Origin: Zea mays | Taxonomy: Eukaryota; Streptophyta; Magnoliopsida; Poales; Poaceae | Assembly: GCF_902167145.1 (NCBI RefSeq) | Contig: NW_023366926.1 | Span: 124,001 to 188,000 of the forward strand | DNA length: 64,000 bases | Direction of reading: 5' to 3' | Part shown: one piece after another, positions 24,329 through 36,609 of the stretch | How the letters are laid out: every line of letters begins with the position of its first letter | How positions within the stretch are numbered: position 1 is the stretch's first letter | Translations under genes and position numbers: made by a program | Notes under the pieces: generated by a model | The model's input: only the letters and a program-made list of their open reading frames with translations | Databases searched by the model: none | What the model was told of the DNA's origin: nothing

Positions 24329-24899
24329 TGTAACACCCTGAATTTGGGGGTATAAAATTTCTTTTCTAATATTCACCAAATTCATGTGTTACTCTCTCAT
24401 TTCTTGCTTTTCTTTTCTTTTTCCTAAATAGTGAAGAGTTATTTTGTTTTTATGTCTAGGCGTAAGCCTAGTAAAATAAAATCTTGGAGGAATTTTGATT
24501 GTTGTATTCATGATGATGCATAGTGTTTATGAGTGCAAAATGTTATCGTAACAGATTAAAATACCTCGAGGATGTTCCCAAGAGTTTTTGGAATCTTTGG
24601 AATGTTTCTTCGAGTATTAAATATGAATTTCAGTTTTTCTAATATTAATTAAATACCTAAAATTTAGTATTTGCAAAACAACTATAAAATTTTGGAAACT
24701 CAATTATATATATATATATATATTTCTTCCTCTCATCGAGCCTGATCCAGATCTTGTGTCATTTTCGCGAGGTCGCCAAACCGTCTCTCCTCGCAAACGT
24801 CGTGCTGCTTGTGTCTAACCCATTTATCCCTCGGCGCAGGCACAATCACCTCGTTTTGCCTCACTTTGTCGCATAACTTCCACCCGTCGTGGACTCAAC
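24329..24899 (+). repeat. LTR A3, first segment
   Basis: It starts like A1 and A2 but diverges quickly (the GGCGTAAGCCTAG and AGTGCAAAATG words are kept). It is clearly older or from another subfamily. A TA microsatellite lies near 24704-24722. It is cut by a hAT MITE; the 8-bp target is GACTCAAC (24892-24899). Confidence 0.7.
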
Positions 24900-25344
24900 T
24901 AGAGATGTCCAAATGGGCCGCCCGGCCCGGCCCGGTCCGGGCCCGGTGAAGCCCGGCCCATTTTGGGCCCGGCCCGCCAGGCACGGTTAGAAAACCGGGC
25001 CGGGCCTTCTAGGCACGCGGGCTCAATTTCCTGTCCGAGCCCGGCCCGCAGCGGGCCTAAACGGGTCGGGCCGACCCGTTTAGTACGAAAAAACGGGCCG
25101 AAAAACGGGCTATGCGGGCCGGTAAGCACGTTTTAGTGTAAAAAAGCGGGCTTAACGGGCTTAGAGGTAAACGGGCCGCGCCGGGCTAGCCCACCGTGCC
25201 TAGTTTCTTGTTCGAGCCCGGCCCGCTTATTCGTGCCGGGCCGGCCCGGGCCCGCATATAACCGGGCCGTGCCGGGCTCGGATCGGGCCCAAACAACGGG
25301 CTTCGTGCCGGGCTCACGGGCCTCGTGCTTATTGGACATCTATA
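24900..25344 (+). mobile_element. hAT-type MITE, copy 1 (445 bp)
   Basis: The ends are TAGAGATGTCC and, inverted, TATAGATGTCC: one mismatch in 11, fitting the hAT YARNG terminal rule. Flanking 8-bp direct repeats are GACTCAAC (24892-24899) and GACTCCAC (25345-25352), with one mismatch. The body is dense in GCCCGG/CCGGGC words with no ORF. A near-identical inverted copy lies at 46987-47433. Confidence 0.85.
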
Positions 25345-25352
25345 GACTCCAC

Positions 25353-25389
25353 TACCTCGCCACACCCCTCCTCCATATATATATTTATA
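25353..25389 (+). repeat. LTR A3, second segment
   Basis: This is a short remnant of the LTR between the MITE and the Helitron. It ends in an AT-rich tract (ATATATATTTATA) that forms the Helitron target. Confidence 0.55.
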
Positions 25390-25418
25390 CTAGGTCCGTG
25401 CCCGTGCGTTGCCACGGG
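25390..25418 (-). other. Helitron 3' terminus
   Basis: On the minus strand the stem-loop CCCGTG-GCAACG-CACGGG is followed by CACGGAC and the terminal CTAG. The GCAACGCACGGGCA block is the hallmark of maize Helitron ends. Confidence 0.85.
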
Positions 25419-26280
25419 AGTAAAAATTAGTATAAAACATAGATACGGAACGATAAATCTTACATGAATCTCGGGTTATTTTAGCAATTATGCAATGGCT
25501 CTTTTGCAAATCCCCCGGGTATGATTGACTCCTGGCCGCCCAATCTAATTTTGGTGGCCACGATTAAATCTTCCTAATAAGTGAATCGGTACGCGATGAT
25601 AGCCGCTAGATTTCAGATCTTCGGCCAAGAAAGCGCCACGCTTACACTGAACTGAGACCCTTGGCGTCCAGATCAAGAGTGCTGCTTTTAAAACGTGAAG
25701 AGTTATCTACGTTCTAATCTCATCCATCTATCTCTAGATAGATGACTCACGTTCATCTTCCTTCCCTCGATGGTGCTTATGCGGCTTCGCTCCATGGCAA
25801 TCGTGGCGAACTCGCCGGCGAGCAACATACTCAACAATCCGTCTCTCGGCTCTCGACTCCGACGGGCCAATTCATTGCGGGGAAGGTGGGAAGTAGAGAG
25901 AGTTCTTACTGAAGCTTTGGCAATGAGAAGACTGGTTATAGTACACAACGGCAGCGCCTTCCTCCTATTTCGATGGCCCGACGGCGATCTCCTCGTCTCG
26001 AACCATGAAACGGACCTGCCAGAGATCCTTCAGAACAGCGTCGACCGCGGACAACAGCGAAACTCTGAATATCTTGTCCCGGTGGCCCCAACTGCTCCCA
26101 GCTCTCTCGGTTCGATGGTGATGGCCCCTCCTCCTCTCGGTAGCAGAAATATCTATAATATTTTATACACCGGTGCAGTTAGCCTTCGACAGAGATGGGA
26201 GGAAATCGTCTGGTTGCTAAAATGTAGGGTTGTTAGGTAGGATTTGCCTCAGTTTGAGACGAACGGGAGAGCAGCCCCAA
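25419..26280. other. Helitron 3' subterminal sequence, no recognised gene
   Basis: An open plus-strand stretch runs 25770-26240, but I recognise no domain, and it overlaps a copy of a 32-bp direct repeat. I do not call it a gene. Confidence 0.4.
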
Positions 26281-26828
26281 CTACTCTCGGCTGGTGAGCA
26301 ACTGATCATGCAGAGGTCCAAACCGCAGGCATTGTTGGTCATGAAACTCCATCCTGTAGGCCGGCGCGACAGAGGTCCGGTTCGGTGAGCTGAAGGGCAG
26401 AGTTTTGGCACCGTGTCGCTTGGCGTCGGGCGGCAATGGGACCTGGCATATCCCCACGGCCGGAGCTAGAGCTGGTGCGTTCGACTCGCTGGTGATCAGG
26501 GAGGACTGGGACGGTGAGGGTGGCTGATCGTCTGTCAGGTTGACCGTGGTGATGTCGTGGATGCTGGACCTCCTCTTGTCCTTGCCGCCGGAGTTGAGCC
26601 TGATGAAGTACTTCTGCGCGTGGCTGGCCACCTGAGTAGGCGTCCTGGTCTAGATGAAGTTGCGCGATATATTCCTCCAGTCCCCCTTGCCATATTTCTT
26701 CAGGCCTAGGAGGAAAAACCTGGCCGAAGAACAGAAACATGATGATCCTGTTCGGTATCTGTCTGTTTAAGAGGGAGTCAGATCTCTACTCGATAAAATA
26801 TCTCTACAATATTTTATACACCGGTGCA
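26147..26828 (+). repeat. 32/34-bp direct repeats flanking the MYB fragment
   Basis: 26147-26178 and 26795-26828 share AATATTTTATACACCGGTGC and the preceding AAATATCT, differing by a 2-bp indel and one substitution. They bracket the MYB exon. Confidence 0.75.
26281..26719 (-). pseudogene. Captured last exon of a MYB-related (SHAQKYF) transcription factor
   Basis: On the minus strand an acceptor (GGCCAG at 26720-26725) opens a frame with [18 protein letters not shown], then [20 protein letters not shown]: the C-terminal MYB repeat of plant DIVARICATA/MYBS-like one-repeat MYB proteins. An in-frame TAG (26652-26650) breaks it before TRTPTQ. The tail ends with FGPLHDQLL and a stop at 26281-26283, like the ends of that family. 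The first exon(s) with the other MYB repeat are absent. It is a dead fragment inside the Helitron. Confidence 0.8.
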
Positions 26829-27373
26829 GCTCTTGGTAGCTTTCTTGCGGCTCTGAACAAAATTAGTGTTGATCGTTATTCTTGTAAATCCTGATTTTAA
26901 TGAAGTCCTGATTCCCTTAAAAATTGACAACTATAATTTTTTTATTTTTGATTGACACCGTTTGCTCTATATATCTGTCTTTTAAAAGGTCTCGGCAGGA
27001 TGCAATTAAAAATCACACATTGGAACGGATTGAGAAGTATCCAAGCTTATTTTAGCAAATCCATTTTGAGAATCATTTCGCTTTGGAAGGTCAATCAAGG
27101 CCAAAATCAGAGATTTGCAGGAAATACAATGACAAACATCATGTCCCAATCTGTGACTTGTGGCATTCTTTTATAATTTCTCTACTACTTCTTAAAATAG
27201 CTAGTACCACAAACACGGTTCCATTCATTCGATTATTATTCAAGAAAGCCCTGGATACATCAATGTCTGAAGACTGTTGAAGGGTGTATTTACAGCTTCT
27301 AGCCTTCAGCTCGCCCTTGTCCTAGTCCCAGCTTCACGGCCGACCTCCACACACATGCTTGACAAAGCTCACT

Positions 27374-27589
27374 TCACTCACGTCCCGCCACCGCGGCCTT
27401 GACCCTCCTCACCAACTCCTTCCTGCACCGGTTGAGACAAAAAGAATCAGATCATAGTTCATACCAATGGAAGATTGATTCACATATTCTACAACAGATG
27501 AAACGCCTGATGGTCGTACCGTAGCAGCTGCCTGTCGAAGGAGGAGGCAGAGAGGAGGCCCTTGTTCTCCTCGGCATGCCTGATGATAT
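27374..27589 (-). pseudogene. Captured two-exon C-terminal gene fragment, product unknown
   Basis: Minus-strand exon 27520-27589 ends at a donor (ACG|GTACG). The next exon, 27374-27422, starts at acceptor GTGCAG. Joined, they read in one frame through FDRQLLRKELVRRVKAAV to a TGA at 27374-27376. A basic, helical C-terminus with good splice sites suggests the last exons of a host gene. I do not recognise the protein. The upstream acceptor (AATAAG) is poor. Confidence 0.45.
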
Positions 27590-28489
27590 CTTATTGCGAT
27601 CAGCTAGTTAAAGTAAGAACATAAAACTTCAGAAAATTAGCTAAGCTAGTACCAAAACCCTGCTTCTAAGATCAAGATCATAAACAAAACAAAATGTACA
27701 AGCAAAAGAAGACTTCTAATATCAGACAGCAGTGAAGAGCCCTTCGTCTCTAAAGCTTCTCCTGAAGGTTCCAAGCCTGAAACCTCCAAGAAACTCGATG
27801 TCTCTTCAATGGCTGCTAAAGGGTCAAGAGCACGAGTTTCAACTTTCAAGGGAACATAGAAAATTGTTAACTTAATATTGAGTCCTCCAACTCACAGGAA
27901 AAACTATCAAACAACCAATAAATATTGTATGCATGGATACAATAGCCAAAGTTACGCACAGATGACGCAACAGTTGTAGCCAAACCAATACATTGCTCGC
28001 ACATTGTCGATGCATTAGTGGAAATGCACAATTTAAGCAGTCGTACCATTCCTGATGCTGGTGGCATTCCACATTACAATGAAGTCAAAAAGCCTTTGTC
28101 TAAAAAATACTTCATAAGAATAATCATCATAGCCTTCATCCTCAGTAGATTTGATCTCCTTAGCCATTGCAGCACGATTAGCAATGTGCTATTCTATTTG
28201 ATTTTCAAAATGACTTCTCTGCAACAAAGATAAAAAATTACTGAGGTGAATGCACCAACTCTAATTAAATAATCAAAATAGACAAAACAGTTCATTTGTA
28301 CCAATAGGTCCCTAACATCCAGTGATTTTTACCTTGTGGTCTTTAGCAGATATTGCAGCATAAAGACAACTGTTTCTAAAATGATGATTGTCACAGATGA
28401 AGGCGAATACAAATGGCCATAAAATGAGGTCTGCATGAATTATTGTTGTTAGTGTAGACAATTTCCCATTCATAGTGTTACTCATCTTT
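27590..28489. other. Helitron body, no recognised gene
   Basis: This is AT-rich, intron-like sequence. A plus-strand stretch near 27715-27860 is open and Ser/Lys-rich, and a minus-strand stretch is open at 27867-28072. Neither shows a domain. Confidence 0.4.
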
Positions 28490-28494
28490 CAAAT

Positions 28495-30031
28495 TGTCGG
28501 GGACCATAATTAGGGGTACCCTCAAGACCCCTAAATCTCAGCTGGTAACCCCCATCAGCACAAAGCTGCAAAGGCCTGATGGGTGCTATTAAGTCAAGGA
28601 TCGGTCCATTCAAGGGACACGATCGTGCCTCGCCCGAGCCTAGCCTCGGGCAAGGGAAGCCGACCCCGGAGAACCTACGATCGCCCGAGGACCCCCCTCC
28701 AGCAACGGGCACACTATCGGCTCGCCCGAGGCCCAGTCTTCACCGAGAAGCAGCCTTGGCCACATCGCCACGCCGACCGACCAAATCGCAGGGGCATTTA
28801 ATGCAAAGGTGGCCTGACACCTTTATCCTGACGCACGCCCTCCAGTCGACAGAGCCGAAGTGACCGCAGTCACTTCGCCGCTCTACTGACCGGTCTGACA
28901 AGAGGACAGCGCCGCCTGCGCCGCTCCAACTGCTGAGCCACCCGACAGAGTGAGGCTGACAGCAGCCAAGGCCGGCCTCGGGCGTCATAGGAAACTCCGC
29001 CTCGCCCGACCCAGGGCTCGAACTCGGGCTCAGCCCCGGAAGACGGCGAACTCCGCTCCGCCCGACCCAGGGCTCGGACTCGGGCTCAGCCCCAGAAGAC
29101 GGCGAACTCCGCTCCGCCCGACCCAGGGCTCGGACTCGGGCTCAGCCCCGGAAGACGGCGAACTCCGCCTCGCCTGACCCCAGGGCTCGGACATGGGCTC
29201 AACCCCGGAAGACGGCGAACTCCGCCTCGCCCGACCCTAGGGCTCGGACATGGGCTCAACCCCGAAAGACGACGAACTCCGCCTCGCCCGACCCGGGGGC
29301 TCGACCTCGACCTCGGAGGAGCCTCCCCCTCGCCCAGCCTAGGGCACGGACCGACCACATCAACAGGAAGCGCCATCATTACCCTACCCCGAGCTGACTC
29401 GGGCTACGGGGAACCAGACCGGTGTCCCATCTGGCTCGCTCCACCATGCGAGTAATGATGGCGCCCCGCATGCCCTGTGACGACGGTGGCTCTCAGCCCC
29501 CTTACGGAAGCAAGAGGACGTCAGCAAGGACTCGACAGCCCCAACAGCTGTCCTCCCGCCAGGCTCCAGCACTCCTCCGACGGCCACGACACCACGCGAA
29601 CTGGGCGCCAAGACCTCTCCGGCTGCCACGATGGCATGTACTTAGGGCGCTAGCTCTCCACCGCTAGACACGTTAGCACATTGCTACACTCCCCATTGTA
29701 CACCTGGATCCTCTCCTTACGCCTATAAAAGGGAGGACCAGGGCCCTCTTACAGAGGGTTGGCCCGCACGGAGAAGGACGGGACGGCGCTCGCGCAAGGC
29801 CGCTCGCTCCCACTCCCGCGTGGACGCTTGTATCCCCCTACTGCAAGCGCACCCGACTCAGGCGCGGGGCTAACACGAAGGCCGCGGGATCCACTCTCTC
29901 ACGCTTGCCTCCCTCCGGCTGCTTCCTTTCCCCCCTTCGCGTTCCGCCTCGTGTCGACCCATCTGGGCTGGGGCACGCGGCGACAATTCACTCGTCGGTC
30001 CAGGGACCCCCCGGGTTTCGAAACACCGACA
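28495..30031 (+). repeat. 5' LTR of Huck
   Basis: The LTR contains five tandem units of about 57-60 bp at 29003-29300 (each with CTCAGCCCCGGAAGACGGCG or a close variant), a TATAAAA box at 29724-29730 and an end at CCGACA. Confidence 0.9.
29724..29731 (+). promoter_or_regulatory. Huck LTR TATA box
   Basis: GCCTATAAAAGGGAGG is a strong TATA context about 300 bp before the LTR end. It is repeated in the 3' LTR at 41772-41778. Confidence 0.7.
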
Positions 30032-30051
30032 GTTGGCGCGCCAGGTAGGGG
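30032..30051 (+). other. Primer binding site of Huck
   Basis: GTTGGCGCGCCAGGTAGGGG directly follows the 5' LTR. TGGCGCGCCAGGTAG-type sites are found in RIRE2/Huck-like grass elements. The tRNA is not assigned here. Confidence 0.75.
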
Positions 30052-30091
30052 CCTGCTGCGTGTTGACGAACAGCTTCCCGTCAAGCTCCAG

Positions 30092-33000
30092 ATGGGCAGT
30101 CTCCAACAACCTTTCCAGCCCGGGACGGTGCTCCGTTTCGGGAATCTTGAGTTCATGTCCCTCGACGGCAGCTACGACATGATACCCCTTCCCCCGCCAC
30201 GCGACAACGACAATGGCGATCGACAACCCGCTCGCCGGCGGGGAAATCGACGACGCCTTCCCCACGTGGTGGAAGGACGACATTCGGGCTTGTCCCGTCC
30301 CCTCCCCCGCCGACGGAGGAGGAGGTGGGGCAACCAAGGCCAAGCGGGAAGCGGCACCTCGTTGGCTGTCGAGCGAGTCGATGGCGCCGGCGCCCCAACG
30401 GAGGGCGCGTCAGGCATCGATCTCGCGTCTGAGACGAAGATGGGCGCCGCCTCCCCGCAACACGCCAATCTCAAGCAAACGCACGATGCCAGCACGCTCG
30501 CGAAGGACTTGCTGGGTGTCACCCTCGTACCTGAGACAACGGTGCAGTCAGTCCCAGACGCGACCTCGTCACCGCCCGTCGACCGAAAGGTATCGACCGA
30601 TTCCCATCTCGCGTCTTTTGGATTCGGCCTCGACCCACCAAGCGACTCCGCTTCGGTGAGCACTCTCATAGAGGCGAGTCCAAACCCTCTGGGGTATCGT
30701 GTGCGGTCACCCTGGGACCGACTGACGGCCGACTCGACCTACGAGCCCTCGAGGTCCGAGGAAGATGGCGAGCCCGACCTCTGTTGGGATTTCTCCGGAC
30801 TTGGTAACCCCAGTGCCGTGCGGGACTTCATGACCGCATGTGACTACTGCCTTTCCGACTGTTCCGACGGCAGCCGCGACCTCGACAACGAGGACCGCGG
30901 CCCAAGTCGTGAATGTTTCCACGTCGATCTAGGGGGTCCCGACGAAGGCAACCATCTTGGTATGCCGGAAAACGGTGATCCCCCTAGGCCCGTGCCTCGC
31001 ATTGACATCCTTCGGGAGCTAGCTATGGTCCCCGTCCCGGCGGGGGGTCCTGACCCACAGCTTGAGCAAATCCGCGAGAGGCAGGCCAGGCTCAACGAGG
31101 GAGCAGGAACGCTTGTGCCGATCTGCCGAGACATCGGGCAGGAATGGGCGGTCCAACCCCCAGCCGGAGAAGCGCGTCATCTCCCCCAGGACATCCAGCA
31201 CCGCATCGCCGACGACGTCAGGGTGAGGCCGCCGCCGGATTCTAGTGGAGTCGGCCAGAACCTGGCTGCAGTGGCAATACTCCTCCGCGCGATGCCGGAG
31301 CCATCAACCACCGAGGGGCGGCGTATCCAGGGAGAGCTCAAGAATCTCCTGGAGGACGCCGCGGTCCGACGGGCCGAAAGCTCTGCCTCCCGAAGGCAGG
31401 GGTTCCCCTCGGAACATCGCGCCACGACTTCCCGATTCATGCGGGAAGCCTCGGTCCACTTCGGGCGCACGCGCAACACAGCGCCTGTGGCCCCGGGTCG
31501 CCTCGGTAACGAGCGCCATCATCACGACCGTCGGGCCCACCTTGACGACAGGGCGCGCCGAGGCTACCACCCCAGGCGTGGGGGACGCTATGACTGCGGG
31601 GAGGATCGGAGTCCTTCGCCCGAACCACCCGGTCCGCAGGCTTTCAGCCGCGCCATACGACGGGCACCGTTCCCGACCCGGTTCCGAACCCCGACTACCA
31701 TCACAAAGTACTCGGGGGAGACGAGACTGGAACTGTGGCTCGCGGACTATAGGCTGGCCTGCCAACTGGGTGGAACGGACGATGATAACCTCATCATCCG
31801 CAACCTCCCCCTGTTCCTCTCCGACACCGCTCGAGCCTGGCTGGAGCACCTGCCCCTAGGGCAGATCTCCAACTGGGATGACCTGGTCCAAGCCTTCGCC
31901 GACAATTTCCAGGGCACGTACATGCGCCCTTGGAACTCCTGGGATCTCCGAAGCTACCGCCAGCAGCCGGGAGAGTCTCTCCGGGACTACATCCGGCGAT
32001 TCTCGAAGCAGCGCACAGAGCTGCCCAACGTCACCGATTCAGATGTCATCGGCGCGTTCCTCGCCGGCACCACCTGCCGCGACCTTGTGAGCAAGCTGGG
32101 TCGCAAGACCCCCACCAGGGCGAGCGAGCTGATGGACATCGCCACCAAGTTCGCCTCTGGCTAGGAGGGGGTTGAGGCCATTTTCCGGAAGGACAAGCAG
32201 CCCCAGGGCCGCCCACCGGAAGATGCTCCCGAGGCGTCAACTCAGCGCGGCGCCAAGAGGAAGGGCAAGAAGAAGTCGCAAGTGAAATGCGACGCCGCCG
32301 ACGCGGACCTTGTCGCCGCCGCCGAGTACAAGAACCCTCGGAAACCTCCCGGAGGTGCTAGCCTCTTTGACAAGATGCTCAAGGAGCCGTGCCCCTATCA
32401 TCAGGGGCTCGTCAAGCACACCCTTGAGGAGTGTGCCATGCTTCGACGACACTTCCACAAGGCCGGGCCGCCCGCGGAGGGTGGCAAGGCCCTCGACGAC
32501 GCAAAGGAGGAAGATCACAAGGCAGGAGGGTTCCCCGAGGTCCGTGACTGCTTCATGATCTACGACGGGCAAGTGGTGAACGCCTCGGCTTGGCACCGCA
32601 AGCAAGAGCGTCGGGAGGTATGCTCGGTAAAGGTGGCGGCGCCAGTCTACCTAGACTGGTCCGACAAGCCCATCACCTTCGACCAGGCCGACCATCCAGA
32701 CTACGTGCCGAGCCCAGGGAGATACCCACTCATTGTCGACCCCATCATCGGCAACGTCAGGCTCACCAAGGTCCTCATGGACGGAGGCAGCGGCCTCAAC
32801 ATCATCTATGCCGAGACCCTCGGGCTTCTGCGGATCGATCTGTCCTCGGTCCGGACGGGCGCTGCGCCTTTCCACGGGATCGTCCCCGGGAAGCGCGTTC
32901 AACCCCTCGGACAACTCGACCTACCCGTCTGCTTCGGGACGCCCTCCAACTTTCGAAAGGAGACCCTCACGTTCGAAGTGGTCGGGTTTCGAGGAACCTA

Positions 33001-33610
33001 CCACGCAGTGCTAGGGAGGCCATGCTACGCCAAGTTCATGCCCGTCCCCAACTACACCTACCTCAAGCTCAAGATGCTGGGCCCCAACGGGGTCATCACT
33101 GTCGGGCCCACGTACTGACACGCGTACGAATGCGATGTGGAGTGCGTGGAGTACGCCGAGGCCCTCGCCGAATCCGAGGCCCTCATCGCCGACCTAGAGA
33201 GCCTCTCTAGGGAGGCGCCCGACGTGAAGCGCCACGCCGGCAACTTCGAACCAGCGGAGATGGCCAAGTCCGTCCCTCTCGACCCCCGCAACGACGCCTC
33301 CAAGCAGATCCGGATCGGTTCCGAGCTCGACCCCAAATAGGAAGCAGTGCTCGTCGACTTTCTCCGCGCGAACACCGACGTTTTTGCGTGGAGTCCCTCA
33401 GACATGCCCGGCATACCGAGGAAAGTTGCCGAGCACTCTCTGGATATTCGAGCTGGGACCCGACCCGTGAAGCAACCTCTGCTCCGATTCGATGAAGAAA
33501 AGCGTAGGGCCATAGGCGAGGAGATCCACAAGCTACTGGCGGCAGGGTTCATCAAAGAGGTATTCCATCCCGAATGGCTTGCCAACCCTGTGCTTGTGAG
33601 AAAGAAAGGG
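30092..33610 (+). pseudogene. gag-pol: Huck gag, protease and start of reverse transcriptase, broken
   Basis: The frame opens at ATG 30092; upstream codons in the LTR are open by chance. Gag is long, with a charged, disordered first half and a retrotransposon gag core around 31690-32120. A C/H-containing knuckle-like stretch is near 32390-32440. The protease active site is MDGGSG near 32777-32794. In-frame stops occur at 32162-32164 (TAG), 33116-33118 (TGA) and 33338-33340 (TAG), so no full polyprotein is possible. The RT N-terminus (about 33440 on) reads until a frame change near 33605. The stops are of types expected from C-to-T changes. Confidence 0.85.
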
Positions 33611-36609
33611 GGAAATGGCGGATGTGTGTAGACTACACTGGTCTAAACAAAGCATGTCTGAAAAGTTCCCTACCCTCTGCCTCGCATCGATCAGATCGTG
33701 GATTCCACTGCTGGGTGCAAAACCCTGTCTTTCCTTGATGCCTACTCAGGGTATCACCAGATCAGGATGAAAGAGTCGACCAGCTCACGACTTCATTCAT
33801 CACACCCTTCGGCATGTACTGCTATGTTACAATGCCGTTTGGTTTGAGGAATGCGGGGGCAACGTACCAGCGATGCATGAACCATGTGTTTGGCGAACAC
33901 ATCGGCCGAACGGTTGAGGCCTACGTCGATGACATTGTAGTCAAGACGAGGAAGGCCTCCGACCTCCTTTCCGACCTTGAAGCGACATTCTGATGTCTCA
34001 AGGCGAAAGGCGTGAAGCTTAATCCCGAAAAGTTTGTCTTCGGGGTCCCCCGAGGCATGCTCTTGGGGTTCATCGTCTCCGAGCGGGGCATCGAAGCCAA
34101 CCCGGAGAAGATTGCAGCCATCACCAGCATGGGGCCAATCAAGGACTTGAAAGGCGTACAGAGGGTCATGGGATGTCTCGCGGCTCTGAGTCGCTTCATC
34201 TCGCGCCTCCGCGAAAAAAGTCTGCCTCTGTACCACCTCTTAAGGAAGGCCGAGTGCTTCGCTTGGACTCCCGAGGCCAAGGAAGCCCTCGGTAACCTGA
34301 AGGCGCTCCTCACGAACACGCCCATCTTGGTGCCCCCCGCTGCCGGAGAAGCCCTCTTGATCTACGTCGCCGCAACCACCCAGGTGGTTAGCGCCGCGAT
34401 CGTGGTTGAGAGACGAGAAGAAGGGCATGCATTGCCCGTCCAGAGGCCAGTCTACTTCATTAGTGAGGTACTGTCCGAGACTAAGATCCGCTACCCACAA
34501 ATCCAGAAGCTGTTGTACGCGGTGATCCTGACACGGCGGAAGTTGCGACACTACTTCAAGTCTCATCCGGTGACTGTGGTGTCATCCTTCCCCCTAGGAG
34601 AGATCATCAAGTCCCGAGAGGCCTCGGGTAGAATTGCGAAGTGGGCGGTGGAGATCATGGGCGAGACGATCTCGTTCGCCCCTCGGAAGGCCGTCAAGTC
34701 CCAGGTCTTGGCGGACTTCGTGGCTGAATGGGCCGACACCCAGCTCCCGACGGCTCCGATCCAACCGGAGCTCTGGACCATATTTTTCGACGGGTCGCTG
34801 ATGAAGACGGGGGCCGGCACAGGCATCCTCTTTGTCTCGCCCCTCAGGAAGCACCTACGCTACGTGCTACGCCTCCACTTCCCGGTGTCCAACAATGTGG
34901 CAGAGTACGAGGCTCTGGTAAACGGGTTGCGAATCGCCATCGAGCTAGGGGTCCGACGCCTCGACGCTCGCGGTGACTCGCAGCTCGTCATCGACCAAGT
35001 CATGAAGAACTCCCACTGCCGCGACCCGAAGATGGAAGCCTACTACGATGAGGTTCGGCGCCTGGAAGACAAGTTCTACGGGCTCGAGCTCAACCACATC
35101 GCCCGACGCTACAACGAGACTGCGGACGAGCTGGCTAAAATAGCCTCGGGACGAACAACAGTTCCCCCGGACGTATTCTCCCGAGACCTGCATCAACCCT
35201 TCGTCAAGACCGAGGACACGCCCGAGCCCGAGGCACCTTCGGCTTCGCCCGAGGCACCTTCGGCTGAGTCCGAGGTATCCTCGGCCCAGTCCGAGGTACC
35301 CTCGGCCCCCGAGGGTGAGGCACTGCGCGTCGAGGGGGAACAGAGCGAGGTCACGCCTAATCAAAGCTGGTGGACCCCGTACCTGCAATATCTCCACCGA
35401 GGAGAGCTGCCCCTCGACCAAGCCGAAGCTCAGCGGTTGGCGCGGCGCGCCAAGTCTTTCGTCTTGCTGGGAGATGAGAAGGAGCTCTACCACCGTAGCC
35501 CCTCAGGCATCCTCCAGCGATGCATTTCCATCGCCGAAGGCCAGGAGCTCTTGCAAGAGATACACTCGGGGGCTTGCGGCCATCACGCAGCACCTCGAAC
35601 CCTCGTTGGAAACGCCTTCCGACATGGATTCTACTGGCCGATGGCAGTGGCCGACGCTACTAGAATTGTCCGCACCTGCGAAGGGTGTCAGTTCTACGCG
35701 AGGCAGACCCACCTGCCCGCTCAGGCTCTACAGACCATACCCATCACCTGGCCGTTTGCTGTGTGGGGTCTGGACCTCATTGGCCCCTTGCAGAAGGCAC
35801 CCGGTGGCTACACGCACCTGTTGGTCGCCATCGACAAATTCTCCAAGTGGATCGAGGTCCGACCCCTAAACAGCATCAGGTCCGAACAGGCGGTGGCGTT
35901 CTTCACCAACATCATCCATCGCTTTGGGGTCCCGAACTCCATCATCACTGACAATGGTACCCAGTTCACCGGCAGAAAGTTCCTGGACTTCTGCGAGGAT
36001 CACCACATCCGGGTGGACTGGGCTGCCGTGGCTCACCCCATGACGAATGGGCAAGTGGAGCGGGCTAACGGCATGATCCTGCAAGGACTCAAGCCTCAGA
36101 TCTACAACGACATCAACAAGTTCGGCAAGCGGTGGATGAAGGAACTCCCCTCTGTGGTCTGGAGTCTGAGAACAACGCCGAGCCGAGCCACGGGCTTCAC
36201 ACCGTTCTTTCTAGTCTATGGGGCCGAGGCCATCTTGCCCACAGACTTGGAATACGGTTCCCCGAGGGCGAGGGCCTACACCGACCAAAGCAACCGAGCC
36301 AACCGAGAAGACTCACTGGACCAGCTGGAGGAGGCTCGGGACGTGGCCTTACTACACTCGGCGCGGTACCAGCAGTCCCTGCGACGCTACCACGTCCGAG
36401 GGGTTCGGTCCCGAGACCTCCAGGTGGGCGACCTGGTGCTTCGGCTGCGACAAGACGCCCGAGGGTGGCACAAACTCACGCCTCCCTGGGAAGGGCCGTT
36501 CGTCATCGCCAAGGTTCTGAAGCCCGGAACGTACAAGCTGGCCAACAGCCAAGGCGAGGTCTACAACAACGCTTGGAACATCCAACAACTACGTCGCTTC
36601 TACCCTTAA
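33611..36609 (+). pseudogene. pol: Huck pol: reverse transcriptase, two RNase H domains, integrase
   Basis: Frame changes near 33605, 33655-33664 and 33775-33785 and a TGA at 33991-33993 break the reverse transcriptase, whose YVDD is at 33922-33933. From 34012 the frame is intact to the stop at 36607-36609. It encodes the RT end and a first RNase H (about 34330-34700). A second, archaeal-type RNase H follows at about 34780-35150 (FFDGS, NNVAEYEAL), then an acidic EAPSA-type linker. The integrase has an H2C2 zinc motif (about 35565-35700) and catalytic D, D (TDNGTQF near 35947) and E (VERANG near 36055). Dual RNase H is a mark of the Tat lineage. It ends QLRRFYP. Confidence 0.88.
35216..35330 (+). 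repeat. Short acidic coding repeat between RNase H and integrase
   Basis: Four to five units of about 24 bp (CCCGAGGCACCTTCGGC and variants) encode repeated E(A/V)(P/S)SA. They form a flexible acidic linker inside Huck pol. Confidence 0.7.

Noticed and set aside
24900..25344. CCGGGC-rich block as a satellite or CpG-island promoter
   Set aside because: It has terminal inverted repeats and 8-bp target duplications and a second copy, so a transposon explains it.
25770..26240. 156-codon plus-strand open stretch in the Helitron
   Set aside because: No recognised domain; it is opposite to the other captured fragments, and its 3' part contains the 32-bp direct repeat. Not enough to call a gene.
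29759..30091. N-terminal extension of Huck gag into the 5' LTR
   Set aside because: The frame is open upstream of ATG 30092 but lacks an ATG and lies before the primer site, partly upstream of any mature internal region. I took 30092 as the start.
31304..31849. Open frames of 180-200 codons opposite to or overlapping Huck gag
   Set aside because: Shadows of the gag frame in high-GC codons. No independent start context or motif.
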